DNA of 64,000 nt. Origin: Siphonodentalium dalli. Taxonomy: Eukaryota; Mollusca; Scaphopoda; Gadilida; Siphonodentaliidae. The translations under genes and the position numbers were made by a program. Position 1 is the first letter of the stretch. Each line of letters opens with the position of its first letter. Below the pieces are notes generated by a model. The model worked only from the letters and a program-made list of their open reading frames with translations, searched no databases and was not told the origin of the DNA. Where the stretch lies: contig CP136063.1 of NCBI GenBank assembly GCA_032622095.1, positions 279,241,426 to 279,305,425 on the forward strand, in the 5' to 3' direction. Below, piece after piece: positions 28,283-40,435 of this stretch.

Positions 28283-28360
28283 TAAGCCAATGCATTCTCT
28301 TGTATATGCGAGGCTCCCTATGGGAGACTCGCATATAAGAGAATGCACTGTCAGAGGGAT
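28283..28360. mobile_element. solo hairpin module
   Basis: AGCCAATGCATTCTCTTGTA ... GCATATAAGAGAATGCACTG with a GAGGCTCCCTATGGGAGACTC loop, as in the solo at 15378 and unlike the GTCGACC loops of full MITEs. Lies 12 bases past family B copy 3. Confidence 0.8.
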
Positions 28361-28655
28361 CTTTATTGCTGAACCAGCGTGGCTTCCAAAAGAGTGCACA
28401 GTGACGTTTGCATTTTCCGTTCTATGGTGTTATTCTTTTTTGTTAGTCTGGAAATAGTGGTTTCCCAGCTAGCGGGAAAGCTAACAAAAGAGTGTTAAGT
28501 CACGTTGTTTGCATGTTCCTATCTAGAGTTCTCCTTCTTTGACTGTGAAGAAATAATGTGAGTTGTTTTGTCTGTCAACCTGAGTATCTCTGCCATCTGT
28601 TATTGATCTCAATGGACTTTGGTATATAATTGTTCCCAACCACACGAGCTTTCGG

Positions 28656-29173
28656 TGATCACGGTGGGTAATCACGTGGGTTCGAATTAATGAGTATCAC
28701 GCATTCAAAATGGCCGAGGCGATCGCAAAAGCGACCTTAATGACGAAATAAACTAGGATATAACATACTTATGACATAGTATTTTGACAGCTACTAGCAT
28801 ATGCTGTACTGTTTTTCAAACAAGCTGATACCTCATTTGTGTCCAAACTCACGGTTGTTTGCTTTAACATTCTGACCAAATGTCAGTCGAAGGATTCTCC
28901 TAGGTGTATGAACTGGTGTATTCCACGAACCTCCGACTGGCAACTTTGATCAGAATATTATATAAAACTACTGAAACTGAGTATTTCGGAACAAATAAGG
29001 TATCAACTTGTTTAAACAATGAACTATATATAGCATATGCTCGTAAAAGTCCAAATGCTACGTTTGTGTCAGTTCCTCATATGTTATATTATTGCACGTT
29101 TGCGATCGCCTCGGCCATTTTGAATGCGTGGTACTCTCCAACCTCGAAACCACGTGATTCCCCACCGTGATTG
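28656..29173. mobile_element. family D MITE, copy 2 (about 520 bp)
   Basis: Left end ATCACGGTGGGTAATCACGT ... GCATTCAAAATGGCCGAGGC; right end GCCTCGGCCATTTTGAATGC ... GATTCCCCACCGTGAT. Inverted arms of roughly 90 bp. The middle has no protein motif. Confidence 0.85.
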
Positions 29174-29560
29174 ATGTATGGTACTATTTTCGCATATTCC
29201 CTTTTAGAGCTATTCTCTAATTTTGGTTCCGTCCTGTTCCGTTCTTTGCTTCCGTCCTGTCCATGTTTCAATTTACCACAGTGGGGGCATGCTGTAGCAC
29301 CCGAGATGCAACATCTCGTGTACGATGTTTCTCAAAGTCCTATGAGAAAAAAAAATAAGCAATGCATACACCGGTTAAAATGATATATCTCTTACCAGAA
29401 AGTTTTATATAAATTCCAGGGTATAAAATAATATATATGAATCAAGGACACCTGTCTGGAAAAGTTGATACTAATTAATATTAATATTATTTATAATTTC
29501 TTATCACACTCGCACGACAGTTTTGAGGGCTATTTTTTAGAACAGAAATCCAATAGAAAA
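29174..29560. other. unassigned sequence
   Basis: AT-rich; no gene or repeat family recognised. Confidence 0.4.
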
Positions 29561-29564
29561 CGTT

Positions 29565-30110
29565 CAGAGCACAACAAAAGTGTACCCAGAAGGACAACAA
29601 AAGTGTACCCAGAAGGAAAACAAAAATGTACCCAGAAGGACAACACAAGTGTACCCAGATGGACAACAAAAGTGTACCCAGAAGGACTACACTATCTAGT
29701 GTACCCAGAAGGACTACACTATCTAGTGTACCCAGAAGGACTACACTATCTAGTGTACCCAGAAGGACTACACTATCTAGTGTACCCAGAAGGACTACAC
29801 TATCTAGTGTACCCAGAAGGACTACACTATCTAGTGTACCCAGAAGGACTACATTATCAGAGCACAACAAAAGTGTACCCAGAAGGAAAACAAAAGTTTA
29901 CCCAGAAGGAAAACAAAAGTTTACCCAGAAGGAATACCACCCAGAAGGACTACACTACCACAGCACAACAAAAGTGTACCCAGAAGGACTACTACCCAGA
30001 AGGACTACACTACCACAGCACAACAAAAGTGTACACAGAAGGACTACTATCCAGAATGACTACACTATCTAGTGTACCCAGAAGGACTACTACCCAGAAG
30101 GACAACACTA
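29565..30110. repeat. 27-bp tandem repeat with variant units
   Basis: Core unit GTGTACCCAGAAGGACTACA then CTATCTA, about eight uniform copies in the middle. The flanks carry shorter or longer variants (ACAACAAAAGTGTACCCAGA). Long open frames in two + frames and on the - strand are by-products. Confidence 0.95.
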
Positions 30111-30224
30111 TCTTGTTATCAGCGTCAATCGGCAATTTTATTTGAATTATAGTTTTACCACGATATTATATGATCGATATAAACCACACGTATTAGGCAC
30201 AAATTTGTTTTTTTTAATTTAATA

Positions 30225-31315
30225 AAAATCTCGGAAAGGTATCTATCTCATTTTTGATAGAGGTCAGCATTTTTCTCTACAAAAGCAACATTTTATTTTT
30301 TATTGATCTGTAATTACAGCACTATGTGACCAAATAATCATAGTTTTCAAAAAAGTTTGGTTCGCCGTCGTATTTGAGATTAGTGAACATAGAAAAACAT
30401 TTAAAGTTGATAAATCAAATTTATTTGGTTGGTACCCGAAACTGAAAAAATTGGTATCCAATGAAAAATAAAAATAATAAAACAATCCAACCCCTACATC
30501 ACCGAAATCTATACTCTAATCATCAAACTAAATAGCCCTATTGTCAAACAGACGTTGTTTCACGAAGGACAGCTAATCTGGGTGTGGTACTCAAAATACA
30601 TCGAGTTTAATAACGATTTTTGTCCGTCAGTTTTACATGATTCTTTTCGCGGGGGGCCATTTTGAAAGTGCGAAACAAACTCGAGAAACGCCAAACTCGA
30701 GAAACGCCAAACTCCAAAATAATTTTTTTTTACATCTATAAAAAAAAATGTTTTATCTAATTCCTTATCTAGTGGGTATTATATATACACCGCATGATTT
30801 TTGTCATTAAGAATGCCGGATATCGATTAAAAGATAGATATTAAAATTAATTTAATAAAGTTAGTTTCGCTTTCAGTTTTGCAAAATGGCCTCCCGCGAA
30901 AAGAAATCTGTAAAACTGACGAAACAAAAGGACATAAATCGTTATTAAACTCGATGTATGTTGAGTACCACCCCCAAATTAGCTATTCTTCATGAAACAA
31001 CGTCTGTTTGACAATAGGGCTATTTAGTTTGATGATAATAGTATAGATTTCGGTGATTTAGGGGTTGGATTACTTGATTTTTTGATTTTTCATTGGACGG
31101 ACGTTTCGGGTACCAAAAAATAAATTTCATTGACAACTTCGAATGATTTTCTATACTCACTTGTTTAAAGTACGACGGAAAGCTAAACTTAAAAAAAAAA
31201 TATGATTACTTGGGCACATAATGCTAGAATTCCAGATCAATTTGATAAAACATTTTGCTTTTGTGAGGATGATTTTTGACCTCCTATTTTCACTATCAGC
31301 CTTGATACTTACCTT
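30225..31315. mobile_element. 1.1-kb inverted-repeat (foldback) element
   Basis: The left arm (about 30225-30720) and right arm (about 30855-31315) are inverted copies with diverged bases. Paired blocks include GGTACCCGAAAC with GTTTCGGGTACC, CACCGAAATCTATACT with AGTATAGATTTCGGTG, TTGTCAAACAGACGTTGTTTC with its complement, and CGATTTTTGTCC with GGACATAAATCG. The spacer is about 135 bp. No coding capacity. Confidence 0.82.
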
Positions 31316-31770
31316 TATATATATATATATATTTTTTTTGGCCAATTTTTTTTTGCCCAAATACCTGTGATATAAACCACATTATCCACCGCTCACTACC
31401 TATATTGCCTACATAAAGCCGGCCTAATAAACGGCACGTTTATTACGTCAATGTAGCTTTATTAGGTCAACTTAGCTTTATCAGGTTAGTACTACTTTTA
31501 TGACGTAATTTGATATGCAAATTGCGCAGGTAACTAGGGACGTCAACCGGCCTTAATGACGTCATTGTGATTTCAACACGTTTTTATCGTGCATAATTCA
31601 CTAAAATAATTCGTAAAATGATATATGTTTAGCTCTAAAACATCTATAAATCACCAGAACAAGGTCTGCTTATAATAAATGTAAAAAGGCCAACGAACTA
31701 TTTCGCTCTAAGCTGCACTCCGGTTTTCCCACGCCATGAATGCTAATTAGTTTGCTTGACCTAATATATG
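31316..31770. other. AT-rich sequence with short repeats
   Basis: A (TA)n run at 31315-31330 and three diverged AGCTTTATTAGGTCA-type phrases near 31430-31485. Nothing coding. Confidence 0.4.
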
Positions 31771-31775
31771 TAACT

Positions 31776-32713
31776 AGAAGGTGACCCGACTTCGTCCGGG
31801 CTTTGACCTTGAATTGTCCATTTTGAAGGTAAAGGTCAAGTGGGGTCACGATTTGACCCGTCCAAAACACTGCCCGAACAAAAGTACCCGACAAAAGTAC
31901 CCGTCGAAATCCATCCGGTTTTACCCGATTTGACCTTGTAGAAGGTGACCCGACTTCGTCCGGGCTTTGACCTTGAATTGACCATTTTGAAGGTCAAGGT
32001 CAGGTAGGGCAAACACCAACACCCCAAAAATGGTGGAAATCGGCCCAGCGGATACCGAGAAATCGGCCCAGCGGATACCGAGATACCCTATGCATCAAAT
32101 TTCGTCCGTAAGTATCCGCCAGTTTAACCCGATTTGATTTCCACTCAAGTATATAAACGCGCCTCATATGTATACACACGCTCATTAATTATCAAGTTTC
32201 AACGTAAAGATAAATTACCATCGGTGCCCGAGATATCGCCAAGACGTCTGAAACAGTCAAATGCATCGGCCCCGGTTAAGCGTTAACGTGATATAACGTT
32301 ATGACCTCTAACGGCGTCATAGAAGTTACGCATTGTTTTTATCCTGATGGAAGATAGTACCACTTCTTCTTGATAATTGAGGCAGATAACTAAAACGAAT
32401 ACATACGCATTATATATCGTTGGAAAGAGGAAACACGAAAGATTCTCACAGTGTCATTATCATGACTGGCATTTTATTATTCGCGCTGTTTCGAATCGAT
32501 TTGTAAGCACCGAACTCAAATGAAAGTCCCGTAACACAGCGTAAAAACAGATTTGACCTCGGCACGTGAAAAGTTGACCTCGGATCTGAAAATCAATAGG
32601 CCCATGTTCGTTCCTGGGTCGAATTACGTGTCCGTACCAAGTTTGGTCGAAATCGGTCCAGCCGTGTTCGAGTCCATCGCGAACACACACACACACACAG
32701 ATCTTCCAAAATA
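31776..32713. mobile_element. family L element, copy 1
   Basis: About 0.94 kb, collinear with 53425-54190. It begins GAAGGTGACCCGACTTCGTC and ends GAGTCCATCGCGAAC, (CA)n and AGATCTTCCAAAATATAT. Internal marks are a duplicated head (at 31777 and 31941) and two copies of AAATCGGCCCAGCGGATACC. A GTATATAAACGCGCC stretch recalls a TATA box. The CGAAATCGG ... GCGAAC (CA)n end resembles 3' ends of RTE-type retroposons, but there is no RT here, so class is open. Confidence 0.75.
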
Positions 32714-32811
32714 TATAATAGATGGCGTCATCGAAGTAACGAATGTAAAACTGAGGAAAATGACAGATTTACCTCACAAAAGGTAAGTTTTGTGCGATGG
32801 ATAAATAAAAA

Positions 32812-32950
32812 ATGTAGCTAATGTCGTCGCTTAAACTGTTTATGTCCGCTCGGGGAATTTGGCATATATTGGACTCGGCAGAGCCTCGTCCAATAGATGC
32901 TCAACTCCCCCGAGCGGACATAAACAATTTAAGCGACGACACTAGCTACA
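32812..32950. repeat. 139-bp imperfect palindrome
   Basis: ATGTAGCTAATGTCGTCGCT ... TTATGTCCGCTCGGGG pairs with CCCCGAGCGGACATAA ... AGCGACGACACTAGCTACAT. The loop holds a smaller TTGGACTCGGCAGAGCCTCGTCCAA hairpin. Confidence 0.88.
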
Positions 32951-34885
32951 TATTCTATATTTATTATGCCTTTATAGACAAATAATATACAGTCTTCATT
33001 TTTATTTGTATTTTATTCACAAAATAGCTATCTGTAGTTTTGAAATCGCGATTTATAAAAATTATGTTGTTGCAATTGTGGGCCGGAAGAGATAGACGAT
33101 CTTTAAGTTCTCTATAGTTTATCAGTGAATACATCAGTTTGTAGTAGTAGCTTTATTAATGATCGTTTATGGGATATTTATTTGTGGACTTATTTTTCAT
33201 CCCAATGCCGAAATAAAACTTATCTGCACCACCCTAACAACCATGCATTTCAATTACAAAATATCAACTGGGGCATTTTGGGTATGGCTATAGGGTGTGG
33301 CGATAGGGGTTGGTGTGTCTCAGCTATTAATAACATTATCTACATTTGACATTCCAATTCTGACACAACACCTAGTTGTTTTTCAGAGAAAAAATAGTTT
33401 TAATGATTATGCTAGTTTGGTTTTCCAACCAATATTTAGAGTGAATGTTCTTGTTTTTATACCAAAAGTCGCTTATTTTCGTACTTTTGGTGATTTGTAG
33501 AACTGCGATATATGGGGTGTTAGATGGGTCTAGCAGTTGTGAAGATTGAGTTACCATTTGAAAAGTTACAACCTAAAGGGTTCAAATGAAATTCCCCATA
33601 CTTGGACAACCCTCAACCCATACACTCTATTGGTACGTCCCTATATATGTGAAGTTTATCCCTGAAATGCAAAAAGCGATAAAAATATATGTGTGCACTA
33701 ATAGAGAACATATAAATGCACTATATACTATATTGTGACTTTCGCTAATTGGTACACGAGTTATTGGTAATAACTGAACAACAACGTCATAAATGTGTGA
33801 TTTACGCTCCAATTAGCTTCTGTGAACAATACATCTCCCCGTGAATCCTTCCATAATTGACAAATGTTACCTGCGATTGCCATCATCAAGTTAAGCCACA
33901 CTTTATCTTTATCGGAAGTGCTACAGTAGGCACACGCACGAGCACACACACAAGCTCAGTGCATTGGGTTCGCACACATACCTCACATGGTTGGTTTAAA
34001 CATATCTGTTAGACAAGGCTGTGGCGGAGGTAGGTGCCACCGGAGAGCGCAGAAATTGCGACTGGTATTTCCTGATAGGTATACTCAAGGGGCATTATGA
34101 CATTGGAGGTAATCAGCGATCTGCTTGGGCATAGAGATACTACAGCCTGTTTACCATTTTTTTCTCTCAAAATTTGCCGAAGATATTTTAATTCACTAAA
34201 AAATACATATAAATTCACAAGTCAGGTTTAGAAACATATTCCAAGCGTTTTTATATTGAACAAAGTCTTATCTATAAGTTCAATAAAGAACGGATAATTT
34301 TATTTTAGGCAAAATATATATTTTGCTAAAAAATCTTATTTATTTCATGAAAAATATCTAAAATTTCAAACTTTTGCCCGCACATAAGATGCGATAAGTT
34401 ATAAACAAAATAGACTAAGACTATGAATGTGCATTAGAAAACTGCCACAAAGAATATGCTATAATATGTATTAAAACCTAATGTGTAATTCGTATCCGTT
34501 TAGTTGAGATATTTAGAAATATTTCTCCTACCCCAAAATTTCGGATTGTTTCGAGAATTTTCCAAAAATTACAAAAAGTTAGTTTTTTGGCGAAATATTG
34601 GACCACTATGTATTTACGCATTTCATTCGTAAATAGATGTATTCAAGGGTAAACAATCCACATCTTACACACTTTAGGAATATATATGCCTAATTATTTT
34701 TTAAAAACTCAAATTTTATGGGTTTTCAACCAGTCAAACCATATTCATACCGTATTGCTGTATAATGCATCGTAATTTCACAATCTCAATAGCATGTATA
34801 GCCTAATGCATCAGTAATCGACATGACTAATTTGAAAAATATTGAATAAAATAAAATTAAACGTTTACTTCGCCTTCCTTCCTAG
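32951..34885. other. unassigned AT-rich sequence
   Basis: No exon, repeat family or RNA gene that I can support. Open frames here are under 75 codons and lack family features. Confidence 0.5.
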
Positions 34886-35975
34886 TCACACGCGGGAAAG
34901 TCTTTACAACAAAACATTTTCTCTTGGTTCTCGGTCTGCATAATATTACTGGCCAAAAGAAACCTATACAGGTAGCAAATCATTTAGGCCATTGCATTGA
35001 TTACAATTTAGTTTGCGAGCTCGAGACCGCACAGGCTGAAAAGGCACAGCTACTTGCAAGTGGGACATTGTCATTAAAACCATCAGATAAACATCAAACT
35101 GTTCTGACATACTTTTGGGTTGGCAACTTTGACATGAATTTGGAGACACAAACTAGACATGGGGCTCTTAATTCCACCCACATTGTAGCTCTCCAAGAGG
35201 AGTCCCATGTTCCCTTATATTTAAAAGAAACAGTTATGTTTGACAGAACGAAAAAAAAGTTGAACATGAAACAAGCGGAGCAATTGGACATAAGTGTGGC
35301 TCAAAAACGTTCACCTTCCATGATTGGAGTTTATTTAATCAACGACTCATTTTCAATGAAGCCTACGCCATTGCGTATGTTCTCTGTGCCATTGTTAGGC
35401 AAATACATACTAAAGATGAGACTGTGATAGGATATGCAGGGTGGCATACCTTAGAACGACAAATGCTTCATGAGAAGGTCCTAAGAAAACAGTTTTAACA
35501 TACCTACCTCCCATCGGTTCTAAGGTCACCAATTTCAGAACAATCGAGCACTATATGTTATATCTTCAGAAACTCGCCATAGAAGTTAACATGTTTATGT
35601 GACCCTGGATTTCGGTGCAGCAATTACTGCATACTTGTTTGTTTGAATTTCCCAGAACGCTTCAATAATGTTGTTATCCATTTGGGAGATTTCCATTTCA
35701 TTAAGGAGAATTTTTGTTTAATCTGGGGTATTGTGAAAGATTCTGGTTTTGAGGACATTGAGTTTCAAGCAGTTGTTTGCTCTTCGTAGAGGTTGAATGG
35801 TGTTTGTCTGTAAGCATTATAACCGGTGTTGGACTGTTCATAGTACATTGTCGGAAGCACTAGAAAAGCTACTGTTTGACAGATTCTTGTTGGAGCATAA
35901 TACCCAGATACCAGAAGTCTTAGTTCAGTCAGTCAGGGATTTCATATATGACCCGACATCAGTTCAATGTTGATT
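34886..35975 (+). pseudogene. broken copy of an unnamed multicopy invertebrate gene family
   Basis: The main frame from 34886 (after a TTCCTTCCTAG acceptor-like site) runs to the stop at 35425-35427: TRGKVFTTKHFLLVLGLHNI, TGQKKPIQVANHLGHCIDYN and LTYFWVGNFDMNLETQTRHG. The same kind of protein then goes on in other frames: NEAYAIAYVLCAIVRQIHTK ... GWHTLERQMLHEKV (from 35357), FPERFNNVVIHLGDFHFIKE ... GIVKDSGFEDI (35650-35800) and CWTVHSTLSEALEKLLFDRF (from 35829). I recognise the order (a lhnlTGs-k and lnrlGHc-Y start, an NFD segment, an LG-FH segment, a W-vH EAlE-lll end) from large families of uncharacterised proteins in molluscs, cnidarians and other animals, often near repeats. The function is unknown to me. 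At least three frame breaks and stops make it a pseudogene, unless some breaks are introns. Confidence 0.6.
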
Positions 35976-35994
35976 TCATTTGCAAATACAAATT

Positions 35995-36760
35995 GTTCAA
36001 ACAATACATGGCGGACAGCAGGGTGTGCCAAAGGATTCGAATTTGAAATCCAAGATGGCTAGTGGCGGCCATTTGTTTTTACAAATTTCGGGGAAAATAT
36101 AGATGGCTCTCATCTGGCGGTCACCACGACGATCCATATCAAAATTGGTGAAATCGAATGAGGGATATGGCATATAGGGTGATGCAAAGAGTAAAATCCA
36201 AGATGGCCACTGGTGGCCTTGTTTTTCAACCAAATTGGAAAAAAATCGATAGATGTAGGGTGTGCCAAAGGATTTAGTCAAGCAAAGAGTAAAATCCAAG
36301 ATGGATGCTGTCAGCCATGTTTATCATTCAAAATCATATTTCCCATTTAGTAGAGGTGATCCTAAACATGCCTGTATATTTTCAAATCAATTATCCAATA
36401 AATGCGGGCCGCATGATGTACCAAGGATTCAAATTTAAAATCCAAGATGGCTGCTGGCGGCCATGTGTTATAGAGGTGCTAGGAAGACAGTCAGTTATGA
36501 CTATATCACCCTAACAATATACATGTATATTCTATCATATTTAATTCAATTTGTACTTTGCATTTGTATATTGTAAATTAAATTATCCGGTCATAGCCTG
36601 TCCTAACAAATTTAGGAAAACAATGGTAAGCTCCCATCTAGAGGTCACCTCGACTATTCATATGATGTTTGGTGACAATCGGATGAGGAATGTGGTCTCT
36701 ATGATGTGCCAAAGTACTAAGTCGTGCAAAGAGTAAAATCCAATATGGCTGCGGATTTCG
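35995..36760. repeat. diverged repeats around an AATCCAAGATGGC motif
   Basis: The phrase TGCCAAAGGATT ... AAATCCAAGATGGCTGCTGG, or a variant, occurs about five times (near 36025, 36180, 36290, 36430 and 36735), separated by related TCACC-GAC- and GGTGA-ATC-GATGAGG phrases. One further copy is near 20360. Old tandem or nested copies of one dispersed repeat. Confidence 0.7.
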
Positions 36761-39450
36761 TCCCGCGGAGAGACATTCTGAGTATGGACTTGATCAAACA
36801 CGATGTGTCGTCGATATAGCCATGAAACCTCCCTTCAGAGAGTAATATATTTGATAATATTCATTCATTACAGTCAATTGTTGTGTTGCCTCTTAGTGAA
36901 ATATGCTTGTGTATAACAGACATAGAATCGATACGTTTTCCTTGTTTGTCGCGTTTATCTCCCACCAACCCACCGATATTACCGACCAGTGCATCGGCAA
37001 TCATCAAATGCCTCGTTAAGCTATCTGCATTGTTTCGCTGGCAGCATGTGCATTTCCACTTATTTGACTCAATATACTCAACATACATGTATCGATTTTT
37101 CTAAGCATTAGCAGACTTACATGGGTATTGTGTATGAATGTAATTTACTGGGAAGTTGCTGAAAAACCATGATGCCACTGTGGGATAGGGATGGCCTATT
37201 TGAGAATTAGGCTGGTTGAAAAATACAAGTTCCAGTTTAAAATGGCTAACGCCAAGATATAACACACCACAAATTTAATGTTTCGATTTCACAGTCGGTG
37301 ACTTGCGGTTCGCGTCCGACAGATAGTTGCATTCGGAACACCAGTACGGTTAGTTGAGTTACGACCATAGTATATATGATAACATATGATGCGCTCTAAT
37401 TCCTGAATTCAAATGTCCGTCATGTCAGGTTATATATGTTGTACGGCTGGATTTAACGTAGATATAGTAACTCCAACACAAAAATTAAAGGGTTAATAAA
37501 GTGTATTTAAAATAAAGGCATCAACATAATAATCATATAACAACAGTCAGTATTAAAAACCATTAAAGATACTCCATAAAATGAAATCTGCATTTCATTA
37601 TATATATCTAGAATTGGTAATCCAAAATACTACGTCTGACCATTTCGGAAACTAATTAGTGACTGCCCCCCAGACCGCGCTAATTTTCCCGCCAGTAACA
37701 GGTGAGTGCTAATCAGAGTGCAGGTGACACTATCGTTCATACTCTCACGCGCATACACACTGACAAACATTTCAGATAACCCACAAAAGGCTGAAATAAC
37801 ACATCAGGATGCGCGCAAGTATCATGATACATAAAAGAATATATACAACCGCGGTGTATTAAACAGATAAAAACGGCACCTATATATAACATATAGATGG
37901 AATTATCGTTATTTGTCAATTTGCTTTATTTAATACTGCTTTAAATTTGTGTGGGCGAAGATCTGCTACATGTCTTTAGTAGAAGTTTACCTGTGCCAAA
38001 TGTTCGGGTTTCAAGAAACAACAAAATAATTTTGACCTTCCATTACATTTTCATTGTGCGACAATCGCCTTGCACGGAAACATCGCTCAAAGTGGCAACA
38101 AGAAAACCATAGTCAGAAATGGTAACGCCCTCAATATCATATTATTAGGCATACATATAAATTATAATATAAAATATATTGGTTTCATGAATTCCTCAGA
38201 ATTCCGTTAAAACAACTAATCCTTCAAATTATTAGAACAACTAGGGCAAAATATTATCTATTCAGGTTTCTCATTCACCAAACCAGGAAGCCTCTAAATG
38301 TGGACCAAAAGTCTTTACTAATCGGATTAAAACACAACCGATACTTCGCAATACGACCATTAGTCTATATTCCAACTGAGACATACTTAATCAGCAATGT
38401 TGGCTGTTATATTATGCATTGTGTTCCCGCACTAAACTCTTCGATAGTAGCCTAGCCATTGTTCAAGAAAGAATTGACGCGGTCATAAAAGTAGCATACT
38501 GCAACAATGAGACATCCGCGAAGATACATTCGCGAATACATTCATCCTGCAAAAATTCTAACCGGTACGCAATATAGCTAGTACATTTTAAATCATATTC
38601 CCAAAATAACTCGCATCGCGTGAAACCAGAAATGTGTTGTTCTGCGATATATCCCCGTCGCTCCATTGACACGACCAGATCAGCGTAGCAGTTAACACCC
38701 ATAGGACGTAATACTATGGCGCTTTTATGATATTGCTTATATGAGTGCTCAGTTGTTACAGATTTAAGACCCATACCAGTACCGTTGTTCCCAAGATACT
38801 GATAAAAGTTGTAGTTGAGTCCTTAAGGTTACGCGTTTGACACTTATCGTTGAGTAAATTGAGTAAATATAAATCCTATCCCGATATAAAACAAACAGAT
38901 TACCGTGACGATCATTACGAGGAATGTGCGTTATCGTGCTTTGTGTTAGCCATTTGAACGGCTTATTTTCAGCTGGTTGCGAACTACAAGTCCCGGTTCA
39001 AACTGGTAACGTCAAGATGTAAATTGGACGAAAACGTCACTAATTTCGTGGTTCTGATTCACAGTCAGTGTCTTGTAGTTCACGTTCGATAGATAGATAA
39101 CATTTGCATTTGGAACCCGTAGATATATATAGGTGACAACACCCGACTAATATACGACATGGTTACATAATACGGATAACATGGTTGAATGAAACGGGTA
39201 GTGTGTGGCAAGACATATGCGATATAAATGCGAATGACAGGCATGTCAGATACGCTCGAAATTTGAATGGTATTTATATATTCGTCGATTTGTTTGTTAA
39301 AATTTCCTGCTTTATTTGTTTACATTATTTAAAAACATTTTATCATTTTTGATCATTATTTCTTTCATTCTTTAACCTTTTTTTTATTATTTTTTTCATT
39401 TTCTTACATTCTTACAAACTATATCTTCCAAAAGTGAAGCTGCATGATTA
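36761..39450. other. repeat-rich sequence without genes
   Basis: 37205-37390 and 38950-39140 share a diverged block (CACAGTC-GTG-CTTG then GTTCGCGTCCGA or GTTCACGTTCGA, then ATAGATAG). A family R copy lies at 38105-38580. The rest shows nothing coding. Confidence 0.5.
38105..38580 (-). repeat. family R interspersed repeat, copy 3
   Basis: Reverse complement of 18960-19345, from the common terminus (CAACAAGAAAACCATAGTC) through TATTGGTTTCATGAATTCC and CGATACTTCGCAATACGACC to CCTGCAAAAATTCTAACCGG. Confidence 0.78.
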
Positions 39451-39942
39451 AAGGTACGTGTGGTCTTGGCGATGGGTATCCTGTGAAAATATCTCCACCC
39501 GTCAAAAACCGCCACAAACAGAAAGAACATCAAAATGTAGACAGACTTTGTCCGTATACAAATAAGAAATATCGCATAAACAGTATGTTATGGTCATATG
39601 TTTGACCATTGTTATGTAAACAAAAGCATAAAAAGTAACGTTTCTAGTGTTTGTTTATATTATGATGGTAAACATAAAGAGCGTTCTTTGTTGGTGATTA
39701 CCTGATATGGAACTAATAAAGAGCGTTTATGCCATTTGTGTGTGATTAGCCAGTAGCATTGTGCTGTCTTCTGTAACACAATCAGACTCTTGCTTAAAAT
39801 ATAATAGGTATTTATGATAACATGCTGTTTACGCGATGGTCATGGTATATATGAACGGAACTGTATACGTTTTAATGTTTTTCTGTTTACGGTGTTTGGA
39901 ACAATTATGAATATTTTCGACAATTAAGGCCGCACGTGCCTT
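39451..39942. mobile_element. family E MITE, copy 1 (492 bp)
   Basis: Left end AAGGTACGTGTGGTCTTGGC, right end AAGGCCGCACGTGCCTT, inverted, with TA on both sides. The interior has CAAAAACCGCCA and AATAAAGAGCGTTTATGCC blocks shared with 50853-51367. TA flanks suggest a Tc1/mariner-type origin. Confidence 0.85.
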
Positions 39943-40139
39943 TAAAGTAAATCATTTAACTAACACAAGCATTTGTATATTCTGCAGGAAAAGATACGTT
40001 GCGAATTTTCTCAAAAACGACTTTTCCATTTTCATCTCAGTGGTGATTTACAGACTTTTTTTTATTTGTGCTCATGTACACACTGCGAGTGTCTTGTGGC
40101 CCTTTCAATAAATGTGACAAAACAGATTGTCATTTGCCG

Positions 40140-40330
40140 AAATATTTTGATTGAATTGGATTGGATTGTTTATTTGCACAAATTATAAAACATAATACAA
40201 AAACATAATAATCTGTCCTGAAATTTTGCGCAGGATCGGCATGGCCAATACAGGCCGTATGGCCCCTTATACACAACAGAGCACAAGTATAGATTGCAAT
40301 CAATTTGTTGTGTGACAAACGCAAATGTTA
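40140..40330 (-). mobile_element. possible LINE/SINE 3' end, minus strand
   Basis: On the - strand, GTGCAAATAAACAATCCAAT, CCAATTCAATC reads as an AATAAA signal followed by a short tandem tail. No protein-coding part is attached. Confidence 0.4.
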
Positions 40331-40342
40331 CCCCATTTCGGA

Positions 40343-40435
40343 TATATATCCACGCATGTCGCCTATAGTACAAGCTTGGGTACAGTCGTACCGATGATCG
40401 AAGTTATAATATATATCCATGCCGACTATAGTACA
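40343..40435. repeat. 63-bp minisatellite, left part (split by LINE)
   Basis: About 1.5 units of GGGTACAGTCGTACCGATGA ... CCATGCCGACTATAGTACAA, the same repeat as 41476-41707. Confidence 0.9.

Noticed and set aside
29465-30145. 226-codon open frame with VYPEGLHYL repeats
   Set aside because: By-product of the 27-bp array; opposite-strand and second-frame readings are just as open.
34924-35427. Intact 167-codon gene starting at 34924
   Set aside because: The frame begins before 34924 after an acceptor-like AG, and homologous protein continues in other frames after 35427, so this is part of a broken longer gene.
36861-37104. Overlapping 73-75-codon frames on both strands
   Set aside because: Short, no motif, and mutually antisense; background.
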